From contig JAGTVD010000314.1 in NCBI GenBank assembly GCA_018224505.1, positions 1 to 5,479 on the forward strand: DNA of 5,479 nucleotides, in the 5' to 3' direction. The DNA comes from Desulfatitalea sp. (GTDB taxonomy: Bacteria; Desulfobacterota; Desulfobacteria; Desulfobacterales; Desulfosarcinaceae). How positions within the stretch are numbered: the stretch's first letter is position 1; every line of letters begins with the position of its first letter. Below the pieces are notes generated by a model. It saw only the letters and a program-made list of their open reading frames with translations. It had not been told where the DNA came from and made no database searches. Positions 4,478 through 5,479 of the stretch are shown piece by piece. The translations under genes were made by a program, and so were the position numbers.

Positions 4478-5479
4478 ATGCCAACTGCCATCTCTCCCAC
4501 CGCCTATGTACCCACCACGCCGGAAGAGGTCCGAAATTGGGGATGGTCGGACCTGGATGTGATCCTGGTCACCGGGGACACTTACATCGACGCGCCTCAG
4601 ATCGGAGCGGCAGTGATCGCCCGGGTGCTGCTGGCGGCCGGTTTCCGGGTAGGCATCATCGCCCAGCCGGATGTTGTCGATGGCCGGGACATCACGCGCC
4701 TGGGCGAGCCGGTACTCTTCTGGGGCGTCACCGGCGGCAGCGTTGATTCCATGGTGGCCAACTACACCGCCGCCGGACGCCGGCGCCGCAGCGACGACCT
4801 GACCCCCGGTGGCCGCAACACGCGGCGGCCCGACCGGGCGGTGCTGGTCTACAGCCATTTGATCCGGCGCCATTTCAAAAAGACCCGGCCCATCGTGCTG
4901 GGGGGCATCGAAGCCAGCCTGCGGCGCATCTCCCACTACGATGCCTGGAACGACGCGGTGCGCCGGTCGGTGCTGTTTGACGCCAAGGCGGACTTTCTGC
5001 TCTACGGCATGGCCGATGAAACGGTGGTGGCGCTGGCCACGAAGTTGCAGGCTGGACAGCCGCCGCACACCTTGCGCGGCCTGTGCTACATCAGCCCCCA
5101 ACCGCCGCCCGTGGACGTGGAACACTGGCCCGGGCCCGATGTGACCCTGCCGTCCCATGCAACGGTGGACACGGACCCACAGGCCTTCGCCCGGATGTTC
5201 GCCCTCTTTTATGCGAATGCCGACCCCTGGCGCGGCCGGCGGTTGATCCAGCAGCAGGACACCCGCTACCTGGTCCAGAACCCACCTGCCCCGCCGCCGT
5301 CCCCCGCGGTGCTGGATGCCGTCCACGAGCTGCCTTACGCCCGCGCACTGCACCCGTTCTACGCCGCAGACGGTCCGGTGGCGGCCCTGGAAACCATCCG
5401 CTTCTCCCTGACCACCCACCGGGGCTGCTTCGGCGAGTGCCGTTTCTGCGCCATCGCCGTGCACCAGGGCCGGCAGGTG
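4478..5479 (+). CDS. ygiQ: YgiQ family radical SAM protein (3'-truncated by window end)
   Basis: An open frame of 334 codons runs from ATG 4478 through the window end with no stop, so the C-terminal half is missing (the E. coli protein has more than 700 residues). The N-terminal part matches the YgiQ-specific radical SAM N-terminal domain: VPTTPEEVRNWGWSDLDVIL (11-30), VTGDTYIDAPQIGAAVIARV (31-50), GFRVGIIAQPD (55-65), GGSVDSMVANYTA (86-98), PIVLGGIEASLRRISHYD (138-155) and a YGMAD box (176-180). The cluster-binding motif CFGECRFC places Cys317, Cys321 and Cys324, the CxxxCxxC that binds the [4Fe-4S] cluster and SAM. AGGA (4467-4470) is a suitable ribosome site seven bases before the start. 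The protein is expected to be cytoplasmic; its substrate is not established as far as I know. Long open frames on the opposite strand here are GC-rich shadows. Confidence 0.93.
   Translation, partial: MPTAISPTAYVPTTPEEVRNWGWSDLDVILVTGDTYIDAPQIGAAVIARVLLAAGFRVGIIAQPDVVDGRDITRLGEPVLFWGVTGGSVDSMVANYTAAGRRRRSDDLTPGGRNTRRPDRAVLVYSHLIRRHFKKTRPIVLGGIEASLRRISHYDAWNDAVRRSVLFDAKADFLLYGMADETVVALATKLQAGQPPHTLRGLCYISPQPPPVDVEHWPGPDVTLPSHATVDTDPQAFARMFALFYANADPWRGRRLIQQQDTRYLVQNPPAPPPSPAVLDAVHELPYARALHPFYAADGPVAALETIRFSLTTHRGCFGECRFCAIAVHQGRQV

Noticed and set aside
4012..4562. Several open frames (both strands) across the pyrR-ygiQ spacer
   Set aside because: They translate the palindromic repeat, including NSLRSDSA and ALSERSEFAG, and lack proper starts. 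These are typical false proteins of repeat DNA.
4373..5464. Long 363-codon open frame on the minus strand
   Set aside because: It is antisense to a clear YgiQ homologue with intact motifs, is rich in Gly/Arg/His as GC-rich shadow frames are, and has no recognisable domain.
1..5479. CRISPR array, tRNA, insertion sequence or defence system
   Set aside because: No regularly spaced direct repeats, no tRNA-like cloverleaf, no transposase and no defence-type domain were seen; genes are mostly housekeeping.

Overview
This window looks like chromosomal DNA from a GC-rich Gram-negative bacterium. A TonB energy transducer, a signal-peptide-bearing beta-barrel protein ending in Phe, a standalone PyrR and a YgiQ-type radical SAM protein fit a Desulfobacterota (former Deltaproteobacteria) organism, perhaps a Desulfosarcina-like sulfate reducer. 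This assignment rests on gene content and general sequence feel, so it is moderate at best.

Layout, left to right. Bases 1-33 hold the last codons of an upstream gene, probably exbD, whose TGA overlaps the ATG of tonB (30-722, +). Tail to tail with tonB, one base away, is a gene for a TorF-like outer-membrane porin (724-1473, -). A 568-bp divergent spacer (1474-2041) follows. It carries a good sigma-54 promoter candidate facing the porin, an AT-rich palindrome placed where an enhancer site would lie, a GC-rich island that reads as a decayed coding fragment, and a strong sigma-70 promoter facing a glycerophosphodiester phosphodiesterase gene (2042-2899, +). That gene ends 4 bp from the end of moaB. 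pyrR-moaB (3967-2904, -) form a tight two-gene operon with 11 bp between them, and the moaB ribosome binding site overlaps the pyrR stop codon.

A second divergent spacer (3968-4477) separates pyrR from a YgiQ-type radical SAM gene (4478 to the window end, +, cut off just after its CxxxCxxC motif). This spacer holds a candidate pyrR promoter, a leader hairpin, and a 178-bp nested imperfect palindrome that resembles a dispersed mobile palindromic repeat. A 13-bp perfect inverted repeat surrounds the palindrome.

Functionally the window is mostly housekeeping: TonB-dependent envelope energisation, an outer-membrane channel, phospholipid-headgroup salvage, molybdenum cofactor synthesis, pyrimidine salvage/regulation and a conserved radical SAM enzyme. 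The genes do not form one pathway. No convincing new multi-gene system is visible. The most interesting signals are in the two spacers: the sigma-54-type control region of the porin and the palindromic element upstream of pyrR and ygiQ.
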